A stretch of 64,000 nucleotides of DNA from Bugula neritina (GCA_964035545.1 OZ037771.1:7172690-7236689), one strand, 5' to 3'; numbered from the stretch's first letter, positions 27,501 through 37,313 are shown. The notes: generated from the letters alone by a model not told the origin. Numbers and translations are program-made.

Positions 27501-30500
27501 CCGCAGGGTTGATTATGTTAAAGAAGTTATTTGATTTGACTATTTTGCATAAGTTATACTAGCTATTAATTTTTTTATAACTTAAACCTAACGTTGAAAT
27601 TTAATGTATTATATTTTGTAGAATATTTTGAAACATTTTTTTGCAAATATATCTTTTCATTTACGTTCAGCCTATATGTATTAAACTAGAAATTATTTTA
27701 AGTATCCTATAAAATTTTCAGTTATCGAAACTTTCAGAAAACTACACAAGAGATTGAAGCAGGAAAATAGTATTGAAGAATATTGATAAAAACATATGAC
27801 TACTGCTATAATTATTGTAAACTAACTTGTAAACATATTATTATAAAACATTTACTGCATGCCCAAAGAACATAAATATATGTGTTAGGTTTTATGCACG
27901 CTCACTTGTGCAAATGATTTCACCAAGTGGTGGATACCACTCCCCTTCGTCAGAGCAAGTGTGGTGTCTACCATCTCCTACTAATATCGAGCTGGCATCA
28001 CAAATAATTTCGCATTTGACTCCCGGATGAGAACGTGCAGCTCGACAGCCAGGAGATGTCCTTCCTTCTGGTATATTAGTTATTGGAGGACAATATGCTG
28101 CAATAACAAAAAGTGCCTAACTACAATGTTTAGCAATGCAAGAAAGAAGTTTTGTAAAATAACTTGAGTTGTGAATTATTACTTTTAAAACAGTTTGTGG
28201 TAGATTACATTGCTGTTCATAGATAAGATGAGAATTTTAAGCAAAATAAAACATTGTAATTTTCATGAGCAAAAATAATCAATGAAAGTAGTATTCATGA
28301 GTTCTTTAAGCAGTTCTATAAAAATAAAGTATCTCAGCACTATCGTAAGAATGAATAGTAAATGCTTTACGTGTGCAGAATATTTGACCAATTGCAGGAG
28401 ACCATTGCCCTGATTCCTGACAATGATGGTAATCTTGAGGCCCTGAAAGTACTGCGTTATAGACACAGGCAACTCTGCAAACTGTCCCAGGGCTTCTCCA
28501 GTTCTTCTCACAGAGTGCCGCGACCCGACCAAACCTGACTGGGCCAATTGGTGGACATCTTACTAAAAAAAAATAATCCAGTACTGAACAAAACAATTAA
28601 TTTCCTTCAGTAACGCACCTTATAGCCTTTGTTAGATTCAGACAGACACAGTACATAGTGCTTGTTAGGTACAGACAGATACAGTACATAGTGCTTGTTA
28701 TTTAATTTAGATGTAGTTTATCAGGCCTGTACCAAATGAGCACTAATTGTTGAAATGCAAAATAATTTACTTATGCTGGTAATTTTTTAACAAAAAGTAT
28801 ATTTATGCATTTGTATACATCTTTATACATATTCATGAATGTTTATATAGATATATTTAAAAAGCATTAAGTTATAAGAATTACTATAATAAACAAAATT
28901 ATTTAGTATTTAGTTTGCATAAACAAGATATATATTCAACTAATATAATGTAGTTTTATTACGTTTGCAGGCTATTGTGTAGAGAGGCGGTGACCATACT
29001 TTGTTGTAGCCACATGTATACTCATCATAAGCACCGTCCAACTGATACCCTTCATTGCAGCGAACGCGGCACTTGGCCGTAAACCGAACCTTTTCTTCGG
29101 TGCAAGTCGTAGGATACACCATACCGTTTTTTACCAAAGGAAGTTCGTCACACCTTGTTACTACAACACAATTGTATTTACTTATCAAGTGAGTTTTTGT
29201 TCAAAACTGTTCTGGCCCACGAAGCAGGTGCTGCTCAAAAAGTATTCTCATACTTTGAAAAGCTTAGAACCATGTTTATGTATTACATTTCTAATAATAT
29301 TATAATTGAATAGGTGTTAAGAACGTTTAAAAAGCTTCAATGTAGACCCAATTGTCTATTATTTTTACAAGAAATACAAAACACCTTCTGTCAAACAGAC
29401 TGAGTCAAACATCACAGAATATGGTTTTTGAATAAAGTTTCATTGACAATTATAATACATATATCACACTATATAACTGAATTGAAGTTTATGTAATGTT
29501 ATGTTAGTTATAATATATAAGTTGGGAAACATCCTGGTTTTTTGTGGTGCACGATTGAATGATTATTTTACAGCTTCACAATAATATCCATTTATGAAAA
29601 CTTGACTAAATCACATTTTTGTCTACAAAACAATAAATATTTAAATAACATTATGGCAACCATATTTTAATTACTGACAGAATACAGATCAATAAATAAA
29701 AACTCATTCTACCTTAATTACTGTGCTAACTCGTTTTGGATAAAATACACAAAATAATATCATGCTTTTTTACTTACTTTCGCATTTTATTTCTCCAAGT
29801 TTAGGGTACCAGTTTCCATCCGCAGTACACCTGTAGTTTCTAATTGGGGTGTAACGAGCATAACCTGGGTCACAGAACACCGGACAAGCCGCGCCTGTTA
29901 ATTGAGAAGTTTCCTGGCAATGTCTCGTAGATCGAGCATTCTCTAGAGTTGCCAATACCCCACAATGCACAGTTCGATCTAAATTAAAATAACTTCATCA
30001 GACTTCATTATAACATGAATACATGAATATATGCATGTTTATTTTAACACTTATGGTTTTATTATTTATGCTAAAATTCTCAAAGTCCACATTTTTGTAA
30101 ACCCACTCATATATAGTTTATACATTTTACATAAATATTTTTGCACCTATAGCCCTTACATATAGCCTTTGTTAAATGATACGGCAAATTATTTTATCTG
30201 AATTTTTAACTAGATAAAATTAATTATGACATTTTGAACTGAGCAAAACTCTAAGACTAAAGCAGGATGTGATTCGTGGCATATCGATCTGAGTCATTTT
30301 GGAACTTTTTAAAATTGTATATGTAAGCCTATAACATGACAATTGAGGCCTGTCTCAACCATATTGAATGAGAGTTCTAATTAATGTTATTAAATAAATA
30401 CAAGCAGAAAACATGTTTATTAAAATATTTCAAACATATACTTACAGTTAGAAATGCTAACAGTTGTTGAAGGTAATACTAAAAAATAAACAAACTCATT

Positions 30501-32849
30501 AATGCATCTTTTAATAAATTACTTAGAAATTTTAAAAGAATATCTAAAATAATGAAAAGTTCCACTGCTTAGTTTAAAACATACAATCAAAACATCTACT
30601 TTGCAATATTTGCACATTTCCTTCTAAAATCTTTGGAACAATTTTCTGTTTAATGCTCTTAATTATAATCACCCGACGAGGACATGACAGTGAATGTGAA
30701 AAAGAGGTGAACAACTTTTAGCTAAGCAAATTTTACATAATTAGGAAGTAATATTTTTTACATAAAATATTTTATCTCCATGCTAATACAAGGTTCTTGT
30801 TTTCACAATATCCTATATATTGGTTAAAGTATAATATTATGATACATTTCCGCTCTTGCTGATGTTAATAAGCATTTTGCTTTTTAATGAATTATGAAAA
30901 AAGAGCAGTTTATATAATTGGAGAGTTCTAAGTGTTAAGACAACTGCACTGCATAACTGAGTTTAGGAACAGTAAATATAGTGTTGAAAGTACTATGTAG
31001 TCTGTTGTAATCTTTCTCAAAAAAAAAAAAATAAGTCAGCCTAGTAAAATTGCTTGCCTAAAAATGCTAAATTTGATTTGATGCTGAAATATAGTGTTTA
31101 ACCATTATTTAATCATGTACATCTCTTAATATTTACACAATATATTATGTTAATCTTGATATTTTATGATATCTAGGAGTTACCTTTTTGAATTTGTAGC
31201 TGTTCAATTTAAATACTGTTTTGAAAAAATTCCAATCACTAACTAAATAGAAATCAATAGAATAAAACATGGTAGTAGCAGTAAAATTAAATACTCACGA
31301 CTACAAACAACATCAGATGGTCGAGGGGACCAAACTCCAAACTCTCCACATGTGTATCTGGTTACACTACTTACGAGTTCATAGCCTGGTTCACACTTTG
31401 GTTGACAAGTTAAACCGACCCAAATTGGGGGTGACTCACAGGATTGTTCATAGAATGAGCCACTTATTATACTTGATAATGGTGGACATATATTGCCTGA
31501 AAATAAACAGCTGCAATTAAAGCAATAGTTTTGTATCACATAGACTAATGTTGCTTTTATACTTTTACTAGAAAACTATTTCATTCATAGGTAATATTAC
31601 TAGCCCAAGTACAACCTTATAGTCTTAGTGATTGTTTTTGGAATTATCACAGTGATACTGAGATCGCTTCGTTATAGCGAAATACAATTCGCTAAATTAC
31701 TATAACTCCATATTCTATGAAATTTTGGCTGTTTGTGAATTTTATAAGTATATAAACGCAAAGTTAGTCTTTTGCATTGTATATGTTACTATTTTATATG
31801 TATTTTAAAATCTTTTGCAGGCATTTTAGATTAGTAATAAAGTTCATTATGAATTTTATTTGGGCCGTTTATAGAACTATTTCAAGACCTCTGTTTTAAT
31901 AACATAATTATATATATTAAAACTTTCTTACTTTTGCAAGCTATTGAGCCTTCGTTTGGAATCCAACGCCCGTCATAATTGCACACGTATTTAACATCTG
32001 TTCCATTAATAAAGTACCCAAAGTCACAAGCCACCGAACAACGAATTCCGACTCTTTGACTTTGTTCATGGCAATTAAGTGGTCTGGCGAAACCATGTTG
32101 TATGCCACCAAGCTTTTGGCACATTCCTTCACAAATCACAGAAATACACTAATATTCAGCCTTCAGGTCAGGTAAAAAGCAAGCTTAGATTAAACACATT
32201 GCAAAATCACATAATAATATATCTGCTTAAGTTAAAAATAACTAACACACATGTTTTAGGCACACACTAATTAAAGAAAAGAAAAATTTTAAAACTTGTA
32301 GCTTACTAATTTACCAACTGTAAAAAAAGTTTCAAATTTATAAGAATAACTTTTCGTTTTGTTTTACTTACTTTATCTAAAAACATTAAAATTAAACGTT
32401 TGTAAAATAAGATTGCAGATCAAATGCTAAATGCCAAAGCAGGCAGACATTTTAATTTCTAAGCACAAACTGTAGAGTACTGTGAGGTTTCAACTTTAGG
32501 GCTGTAGCTTTCACTATAAAGGGATGTGAGGTTTCACTATTGAGCTTGTGTGTAATTAAAGTTGCTTGGATTGGTTCACTGAGTTTTTATTGTATCAGTA
32601 ATTCATAACCGAAATAACAACAATCCTGAACTTCATTGCAGTTTAAACTATAGTACACACCAAGCAGTTAAGCATTTAAACTCAAATTGATATCATATTG
32701 ATACCAAAATAATTGGTATTCTTAACTTACAACAGGGTTACTACTCACACAAGTATCAACTGAAAGCACTTATGTTTACCTTGTCTTTGTCCTTCAATTC
32801 TGTAGGTAAACTGTAGAAAAATCAGATATAAAGCAATATAAAAGTTCAT
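12300..32849 (-). CDS. Gene A: long-tailed CCP/FN3 receptor (complete, 33 exons)
   Basis: Single-pass type I surface receptor of about 2,060 residues. Exons in transcript order: 32849-32780, 32126-31932, 31496-31299, 30478-30446, 29978-29778, 29160-28963, 28562-28371, 28097-27906, 27414-27217, 27014-26823, 25958-25761, 25579-25388, 25186-24989, 24531-24340, 23962-23765, 23455-23264, 22610-22413, 22065-21868, 21515-21222, 20788-20637, 19924-19792, 19400-19212, 18912-18772, 18546-18259, 17757-17554, 16612-16513, 16342-16121, 15490-15308, 14763-14548, 14146-13988, 13590-13381, 13291-13088, 12552-12300. The coding sum is 6,183 bases, divisible by three with no internal stop. Order: signal peptide, 16 six-cysteine CCP modules with an 11-residue linker after the second, four FN3-like domains, a four-cysteine CCP, a membrane helix and a tail of about 482 residues. 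CCP arrays usually bind complement-like or adhesive ligands; the ligand here is unknown. It is a head-to-head paralogue of gene B. The joins rest on phase, splice signals and homology, not on transcripts. Confidence 0.85.
13088..13291 (-). CDS. Gene A exon 32: tail segment with paired YxxL/V
   Basis: 68 codons, entered and left in phase 2. Contains NNNYLAVNSS and, with 12 residues between the two four-residue motifs, KLYSALQSPD, an ITAM-like pair. Acidic/proline start (RPEPEFGEN). The donor is GTGCGG, weaker than others here; reading through it would stop two codons later (TAA at 13079). Confidence 0.75.
13381..13590 (-). CDS. Gene A exon 31: tail segment, Ser/Thr/Lys/Pro-rich
   Basis: 70 codons, phase 2 on both sides. 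Low-complexity, predicted disordered: SGGTPPPKASAHLTKS, then Q-rich SSQPQISQQLETKTQ. TPPPK could be a proline-directed phosphorylation or SH3-type site (inference). Confidence 0.75.
13988..14146 (-). CDS. Gene A exon 30: tail segment, basic start
   Basis: 53 codons, phase 2. Begins KHRKRSSVKVKRSKHD, which continues the basic cluster at the end of exon 29, then becomes neutral (LTVPAATDIPKASSD). Confidence 0.75.
14548..14763 (-). CDS. Gene A exon 29: tail segment, Lys/Arg/Ser-rich
   Basis: 72 codons, phase 2. Contains KKDMPKRSKSDS near the start and SPTKRKRSRKHSKQ near the end. Together with exon 30 this makes a basic block of about 35 residues, like a bipartite nuclear localisation signal. 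No fold is recognised. Confidence 0.75.
15030..15150 (+). mobile_element. SINE 3' remnant in a gene A intron
   Basis: GTGCATTCAATCATAATTCCTCCTATG and, further on, TTCATTAGGGCTTCTTACAAG match the 3' half of the SINE at 53776-54000 (CATAATTGCTCATGTG, TTCATCAGGGGTTTCTCACAAG). The copy is degraded. Confidence 0.4.
15308..15490 (-). CDS. Gene A exon 28: tail segment with TAYVSL
   Basis: 61 codons, phase 2. An acidic/Ser start (SSGGDVDISSVSV) and an Ala/Gln helix (KLAAAQQQLMSV) precede NTAYVSLKDKK. The latter is close to the T-x-Y-x-x-V/I immunoreceptor switch motif but ends in Leu. Confidence 0.75.
16121..16342 (-). CDS. Gene A exon 27: juxtamembrane cytoplasmic segment
   Basis: 74 codons. A helical, Gln/Ser-rich region (QARQQITSLSLSS) is followed by STRFSINKQDI. 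It aligns with the single tail exon of gene B (AREQAKLASFLSS then SRFSVGQNII), so this is the ancestral tail. The donor GTATTT is weak. If it is not used, the frame runs 14 more codons to TAA at 16080-16078, giving a tail of about 88 residues, similar in size to that of B. Confidence 0.75.
16513..16612 (-). CDS. Gene A exon 26: transmembrane helix
   Basis: Phase 1 in, phase 2 out. After a short stalk (EKISVSKAVPVEY) comes an uninterrupted hydrophobic stretch, IIGGGIMLIVLFMLLACCVY, then Arg. GGG and the CC pair near the inner face are the only notable features. Confidence 0.9.
17554..17757 (-). CDS. Gene A exon 25: membrane-proximal four-Cys CCP
   Basis: 68 codons. Classic sushi layout with only four cysteines: LCRHPSNLNGEL, YKLRCYNNYEL, TWTCTINGLWEP, ANC. 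It lacks the extra pair of the array modules. Same length as its gene B counterpart at 55278-55481. Confidence 0.88.
18259..18546 (-). CDS. Gene A exon 24: FN3-like domain 4
   Basis: 96 codons in one exon, identical in length to gene B exon 25. A FGWTYAIGG strand-B region, a VRIC-x8-C pair and YVAYAFTQSKGRNSS near the end give a fibronectin-III pattern with an added cysteine pair. Confidence 0.85.
18772..18912 (-). CDS. Gene A exon 23: FN3-like domain 3, second half
   Basis: 47 codons, phase 1. Contains HPVPGATYEFSAKAIGSNG, the E-F strand and tyrosine-corner part of an FN3 fold. The gene B equivalent has HPIPGATYKFSATAVGANN. Confidence 0.85.
19212..19400 (-). CDS. Gene A exon 22: FN3-like domain 3, first half
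   Basis: 63 codons, phase 1. The ASWNEAKGPIRQIQISIY stretch matches EVYWHEAKGNINKIILAAY of gene B exon 23. One codon shorter than the B exon. Confidence 0.85.
19792..19924 (-). CDS. Gene A exon 21: FN3-like domain 2, second half
   Basis: 133 bases, phase 0 in, phase 1 out, the same length as gene B exon 22. VQSGSECSFKFKTVFTEEP aligns with VQPGTVCSFTFKTVLTEQP. Confidence 0.85.
20637..20788 (-). CDS. Gene A exon 20: FN3-like domain 2, first half
   Basis: 152 bases, the same as gene B exon 21. Ends YSYVQVICSLQCCKRNR with a CC doublet shared with B. The donor reads CAG then GTTTTT, a poor +3 to +6 context, but the length match and the following phase-0 exon support it. Confidence 0.82.
21222..21515 (-). 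CDS. Gene A exon 19: FN3-like domain 1
   Basis: 98 codons, identical in length to gene B exon 20. Shared motif DRLKVKFCKTFGNEVC, then GSWEFVIFYNRQDQLSQASS. This is the first domain after the CCP array. The fold assignment is less certain than for domain 4. Confidence 0.82.
21868..22065 (-). CDS. Gene A exon 18: CCP module 16
   Basis: Last array module, 66 codons, six cysteines. RRYEDACEIVCNEGY matches RKYEDLCKVTCNTGY of gene B module 18. The usual W-x-P is replaced by WVNRDQLG. Confidence 0.88.
22413..22610 (-). CDS. Gene A exon 17: CCP module 15
   Basis: 66 codons, six cysteines. CSEGYEYTSPYKYYYC pairs it with gene B module 17 (CLEGYEYKNDYTHYLC). An NGT glycosylation sequon precedes the conserved Trp. 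Confidence 0.88.
23264..23455 (-). CDS. Gene A exon 16: CCP module 14
   Basis: 64 codons, six cysteines. ELNIPGAKYEC and GQLYCE pair it with gene B module 16 (TLNKPGVSYVC, GDLYCE). Confidence 0.88.
23765..23962 (-). CDS. Gene A exon 15: CCP module 13
   Basis: 66 codons, six cysteines. NAASGYDVFCPIRC and WSPPANSIAC correspond to gene B module 15 (VASDYDSTCTVQC, WDPPANTILC). The donor is GTAACT. Confidence 0.88.
24340..24531 (-). CDS. Gene A exon 14: CCP module 12
   Basis: 64 codons, six cysteines. GTWSPYYGSLSCQ resembles gene B module 14 (AWSPYYGSIRCQ) and the first module of gene C (TWSPAYGSLTCQ). Confidence 0.88.
24989..25186 (-). CDS. Gene A exon 13: CCP module 11
   Basis: 66 codons, six cysteines. 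Starts ATICPPLGVIYNGRY and ends WFPRPGSIFCE. Long-type member of a long/short pair with module 12; no clear single partner in B. Confidence 0.87.
25388..25579 (-). CDS. Gene A exon 12: CCP module 10
   Basis: 64 codons, six cysteines. QNEWQFQGDTCEVSCQLGF is close to module 8 and to gene C modules (YEWQLPNTICQVTC). An NGS glycosylation sequon lies in the loop before YTC. Confidence 0.87.
25761..25958 (-). CDS. Gene A exon 11: CCP module 9
   Basis: 66 codons, six cysteines, no internal Met. Starts EFCPPLRALTHGKF and ends GWEPPANSLTCK. Best match in B is module 13 (GRFGDYNC... versus GKFQDINC...). Confidence 0.86.
26823..27014 (-). CDS. Gene A exon 10: CCP module 8
   Basis: 64 codons, six cysteines. 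NDDWSTAGTICNVRC and WTPRVGSIACE correspond to gene B module 12 (WTPAVGSIQCA). Confidence 0.88.
27217..27414 (-). CDS. Gene A exon 9: CCP module 7
   Basis: 66 codons, six cysteines. FYTAACYPSCNEGYEL is a clear match to FYTEICYASCNEGYVI of gene B module 11, anchoring the alignment of the two arrays. Confidence 0.88.
27906..28097 (-). CDS. Gene A exon 8: CCP module 6
   Basis: 64 codons, six cysteines, with no Met. Starts SYCPPITNIPEG and ends EWYPPLGEIICT. Gly-Tyr after the fourth Cys is replaced by CDASSILVG. Confidence 0.86.
28371..28562 (-). CDS. Gene A exon 7: CCP module 5
   Basis: 64 codons, six cysteines. VRCPPIGPVRFGRV at the start, QWSPAIGQIFCT at the end. The usual C-x-x-G-Y is CVYNAVLSG. 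Confidence 0.87.
28963..29160 (-). CDS. Gene A exon 6: CCP module 4
   Basis: 66 codons, six cysteines. RCDELPLVKNGMVY, then CRVRCNEGYQLDGAYDEYTC. The donor is GTAATA. Confidence 0.87.
29778..29978 (-). CDS. Gene A exon 5: CCP module 3
   Basis: 67 codons, six cysteines. Starts atypically with HCGVLATLENAR in place of CPPL. Ends NWYPKLGEIKCE. Confidence 0.86.
30446..30478 (-). CDS. Gene A exon 4: 11-codon linker exon
   Basis: A 33-base exon between TTTTTTAG and GTAAGT, phase 1 on both sides, encoding LLPSTTVSISN. It inserts a Ser/Thr-rich hinge between CCP modules 2 and 3. It is frame-neutral and could be skipped. I saw no counterpart in the matching gene B intron (38614-39054). The evidence is only good splice sites and phase. 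Confidence 0.55.
31299..31496 (-). CDS. Gene A exon 3: CCP module 2
   Basis: 66 codons, six cysteines. ISGSFYEQSC, TCQPKCEPGYELVS and WSPRPSDVVC are almost the same in gene B module 2, the best-conserved array module between the two genes. Confidence 0.9.
31932..32126 (-). CDS. Gene A exon 2: CCP module 1
   Basis: 65 codons, six cysteines. CQKLGGIQHGFARPLNC, then RCSVACDFGYFINGTD with an NGT sequon. It corresponds to gene B module 1 (RCSVSCNFGYVL). As the outermost module it is a good candidate ligand-binding face (inference). Confidence 0.88.
32780..32849 (-). CDS. Gene A exon 1: signal peptide
   Basis: 70 bases: 23 codons plus one base, too short and late in the gene to be obvious as an open frame. 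MNFYIALYLIFLQF gives a hydrophobic core, and cleavage is likely near RIEG. The ending GQRQ resembles the GQRT end of the gene C signal exon, which is also exactly 70 bases. Donor GTAAAC. Confidence 0.75.
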
Positions 32850-35800
32850 AATAAACCTAGTATCAGCTTAGAATATATCAGGTTAAGAGTTTACTTTTCC
32901 ATTTGCACGCAACAATCAATAGTTATATTTGTAGTTACGTTATGGCATCAGGATACATCATACTATAATTGTTTGATAATTGTACATGTATAGCAGCATA
33001 AATGTAACTTGGCAATTCTAAAGATGTATGATCAAATTAAATATACTTATAGAAAAAAAAATTTTCAAGTGTAAAATATGTATGATAAAGATATTTTGCC
33101 TATCTCTTAGCTACTATAGTACTACTTTAGCTATCAAAATGATGCCAAATTAAGAATTATGCAGTCATTGTAGCTAATATACTAAATTGTGACACCTGAT
33201 GTTAATGCATAATTATTTTTATAAAAAAATGGCACCCAAGAGTAAATAAAACATGATTGAAGACAAATAAAACAGTAAAACCACATGTTTTTAAAATTGT
33301 AAAGTTTGAAACTATTCAAATTTAAATAAGTGACACAAGCCAAAAATAAGTTTATCATGTATTTTACTAACTAAAAGAGGCAGCTTATAAATAATTTTGA
33401 TTAAAAGAACACCTGAAAGTTTAAAATATTGTAGAAATACCAGGCACAAGATTGACTTGGCAGTTAGAGTCGGAGTCCCCTCGTGCAGTTATTACTTTTA
33501 CCCAGGGATGTAGTGGCAAAAATATTCTAGGCCATACTCTGAGGCCGGGGTCCAAGGGGCCGCCCAGGCCCCCGGCGGGGTCCGCGGCAGCGCCCCTGCC
33601 GCCGAAGCTCTCAGAGCACTTCTGATGCAAATTTATGCAATTTAAAGCCATTGTGAATTATAATTCTTCTGAAAAAAATCTGTGTTGAAATGTGCACCTC
33701 GCTATTATTTTCATACCATACCAGCTATATGACGACTGGGCATTGCTGCAAACTATATAAATATTCAGTATTGTCCCATACCTGTTGACTGTAATGTGAT
33801 GTAGTCTTACTCAACTGCAGTTAGGTTTGTTCTGACACTAAGTCCAACCCGTACAGAAAAATTGCTGAATATCTCAAAAAGATGGAAGGATAGAGGCAGG
33901 TAACAAGTGCTCTCCAAATGCAACCTGATTACTTCAAATAACTAATACACTGCACACTAATACACTGCACAAAAAAAGAATAATAGATCAGAACAAAGGA
34001 AGATTGCTAATCAAAAGATGTGTGTTGGTTATTTATAAAGAGCAATTTGAATTGATAACTCATTGGCAAGCAGAAATTGGTTGAAAACCTGTTTGGAGTT
34101 TCATAGGGTACTAGTCTAATCCATAAGGTGATACCGCCACACCTCCTTACACACAATAACGCACACCCAAGAAGAGTATGTTAACTTGGTTTTAAAATAA
34201 AACCCCTGAGCTTCCACTAGATACATCAAGGAAATATACCCCAAAAGAAGAAATTTTACAGGTTTAATATGTGTTAACCTAGAAGATGATTAAATGTAAA
34301 GCCAGACATTGGTACTATCAAACATAAAGGGTTACTTATAGTGGTGTACAGTTTGCAAAACCTTATTGCATTGATAATTAACATGCAATAACGCTAGGTT
34401 TTTGACCAAAATGTGGATATAGTACCTGTAGACCTCAGTGATAAATTTTCATTAGCCTCTCCTACACACCTGGTACTGTTTCTTGAATACAATTTGATTT
34501 TATTTCTGGATTTCATGTAGGTTTTTTCCAAATTCCATTGCTTATCGACAAAATGCAAGTCCACATAAGATAGATAAGGGCAACCTTCTAGCTGTCACTG
34601 CTTTGCTGAAGCCACGGTATTGGTATATTATAAGAATTCAGTCCAGCCAAATAAAACCTCACTTAATTGTGCTAGAATTAAAATTTAAAAACCAAGTTTT
34701 AGAGCTTCCTGTTCCTCAGAGCACCTGCCTTTTTGAGATTTCAATATTTTTTTGCAAAGTTATAAACAAAAACTACCCATTTTTGGCCAATTTTACCTGA
34801 AAAGTTTATTTTTCAATCCCTGCCAAATATCTCAGCAGGAAAGCATGGTATTGGAATAGAACAAACACCGTCGGAAACCTGAGAAATTTATGCATAGCAT
34901 ATTTTTTTATCCTTTCAATAGCCTTTATAGATTTTCTACAAATTAGTGATTTATACACTGAAATGAAATATTTCTTCCTTAGCAATCACCAATGCACAGC
35001 ACTTCGCGCCTCAGTGAACACGTAGAGATGAGAAGATGGAATGTTGATACCTGCGTATTAGGCCTATTCATAGTGTAATCTCAGGCTAAACAATCACAAG
35101 TAGGCAACACGCATGCCACCCACATAGCATTAACATAACAAGGACTTAAACTAGATTGTGAGCAAAATTTATGATATTCTCGGTGAGGATGCCCCAACTA
35201 TCCTGTGCACTAATCATTTTCAAAAATATGCCCATACGGGCGTATGGCCTAGAACAGTCTATTTTCTTCTAGGCCATACGGCGTATGGGACCGTATGGGT
35301 ACCACTACATCCCTGCTTTTACCACTCTAATAGCCAATATCCAAGCCGTACAAGCTGGTAGTAAATTCAATGATTGTGAGGCAGTTACGGCCCATCACCT
35401 CAAGTTAGCTTGTAGCTAATCTGATAATTGCCATAAACCACATTACATTCACACTATATGCAAATATTCAAGAGCAAGGGCTACAAATAGCTATCATAAA
35501 TGAAAAAGGAGCATTCCTGGGCTATCTGTGCTTTGATAAATAAAGAAAAACTGCTATTTCTAACGCTTCTCAAGAACTAGGGCTTTATTCTTATTAAAGT
35601 AACCAGTTCATGCCCAATCAGTTCAGCTGATTAGTTAGATTCAGCAGATAGATGACTTTATATTCTAAAAATACTTTATAAAAGAAGTAAAAATAAAGTA
35701 TGATAACTTCTTCTGTGCTTTTATATAATAGTATTTCCTTACCTATTGCCAAACATTATTAATTGGTTAATAAAACACTTGCAAATTTACAGTAAATGCT

Positions 35801-37240
35801 ACGATACTTTGCTGTTGGGCAAATATTTCACATTGTTTTCTGTTATATACGTATTATGCTTTGTAATGTAGATAAGTATAAATATAACTTAAAATTTTAG
35901 GGCTAAATAAAATATAAAACAAATAGTATATTGTTTTATTTGGTGAACATAAAAATAAATTTAATTCTCACCTATTTTCGCCTTGTCCTGTTCAAGTAGC
36001 AGGCTCAACTTTAATGTGTGTTATATAATATTATACGTGCTTGCTTTGTTTATTATCTGAGTACCTTCTAATTTTGTTACCTGATTCCTATTGCACGAGT
36101 CCCAATACCTCAGTAGCATTTTCTAGGAGAGGTTTACACAGAGTTTTATATGCCAGGATTTTAACATTTTTTGGAGCATTTCCTAGTGTGAGCTTGATTA
36201 GTCCTGACGCTCTGTATGCCTTTGAGATCACATTTTCGATATGCTCATTCATAAAATATAAGCATAAATAAGCTATTTAAAGCTACTGATGATAATTTCT
36301 TTGATAGCTTCAATACTGCATAGCTATTCTACGCTATCAAGCTAGCTAATGGATCCTAAAAAATAATTGCCTCAGTATTCACTGGATGTACAACTAAGGA
36401 GGACTGCCGGCACAACTTAAGGTATTTTATAGTCCATGATTACTTAATGTTACGATGTGTACTGCTTAATGACAACTGAAGGAACAAGTACTGACAGAAA
36501 ATATTTTAGAATATAAAAATAGAACAGAGTAAAAAGGGCAATCTATAGAAATTGCCTTCCCTTGTAGCAACTCATAGAAATTGTCTCTCCCTGTGTCAAC
36601 TCATAAAAATTACCCCAGTAACAATCTGTAAAAATTACTATTAAGTTTTTATGTTCTAAAATAAGCCGAAAAAAGTTTTAGGTGGTATTAAAGCATAGCC
36701 GCAATAATTTTATTCATAATGTTACCTTTGTGAGCTACTTATACTCAAAATCTTGATAATTTTACATATGTTGTGAAAAAAATTTTTTAAGTCATCGGTG
36801 GCAAAATTTATTGGTGAGTTTTTGCATTGCTACTACTCGAATACATCAAAACACTCAATAATACAAAAAATGTATATGCAATGTAACTGCCAAACTTGAG
36901 CTGTTATATTATATTGTTCCTAAAAATAAACATGCATATTTGACTCTGAATACCATATTTATAAAAAAATGTTTGAAAATTGCATTTATCTGATCATGAC
37001 TTTGTATGAAACAACATCAATGAGTGTTTTGTTTCAAAATGATGTCTAAAAATTGTTCGTTAGTAAGACTAAATTTTGTCAACTGTGCTCACCAATTTAA
37101 TAAAACAATAATATTAAATTTTGTAATGAGATCACATTATGTCATGCTTCAAAACTGATTGTTGCATTTGATTTATTCAGTAAATACTACGCTTTTAGTA
37201 GCAAAATATAAACTAGTCTAAGTATTCATTTTTTCTAAAA
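32850..37240. promoter_or_regulatory. Head-to-head intergenic region of genes A and B
   Basis: About 4.4 kb between the two start codons on opposite strands; any promoters of A and B must lie here or in unseen 5' untranslated exons. No convincing TATA box or CpG-rich core was found. The hAT element at 33503-35315 takes up two fifths of it. The rest is AT-rich and non-coding. Confidence 0.45.
33503..35315. mobile_element. hAT-type non-autonomous transposon, 1,813 bp
   Basis: Perfect 14-bp terminal inverted repeats CAGGGATGTAGTGG (33503-33516, and inverted at 35302-35315) are flanked by a perfect 8-bp duplication CTTTTACC (33495-33502 and 35316-35323). The CAGGG terminus and 8-bp duplication are hallmarks of the hAT superfamily. 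The left end carries an atypical GC-rich block (33541-33605). The right end has repeated GGCCATACGG hairpins. No transposase open frame is visible. Confidence 0.9.
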
Positions 37241-37313
37241 ATGTATTTCCATATTGGTATACATTTGCTGCTAGTGCCTGCGTCAATGGCTATTATTCAA
37301 GCTCCTGCATCAC
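37241..37313 (+). CDS. Gene B exon 1: signal peptide
   Basis: 24 codons plus one base, donor GTAAGT. MYFHIGIHLLLVPASMAII has a hydrophobic core, with likely cleavage around the following small residues (QAPAS). The first ATG in the exon was chosen. Confidence 0.82.

Noticed and set aside
28263-28547. 94-codon minus-strand open frame
   Set aside because: It overlaps gene A module 5 in another frame; the module frame has all six cysteines and matching splice sites.
33421-33651. 76-codon minus-strand frame rich in Gly/Pro/Ala
   Set aside because: It comes from the GC-rich end of the hAT element, crosses its border and has no homology to a transposase that I can see.
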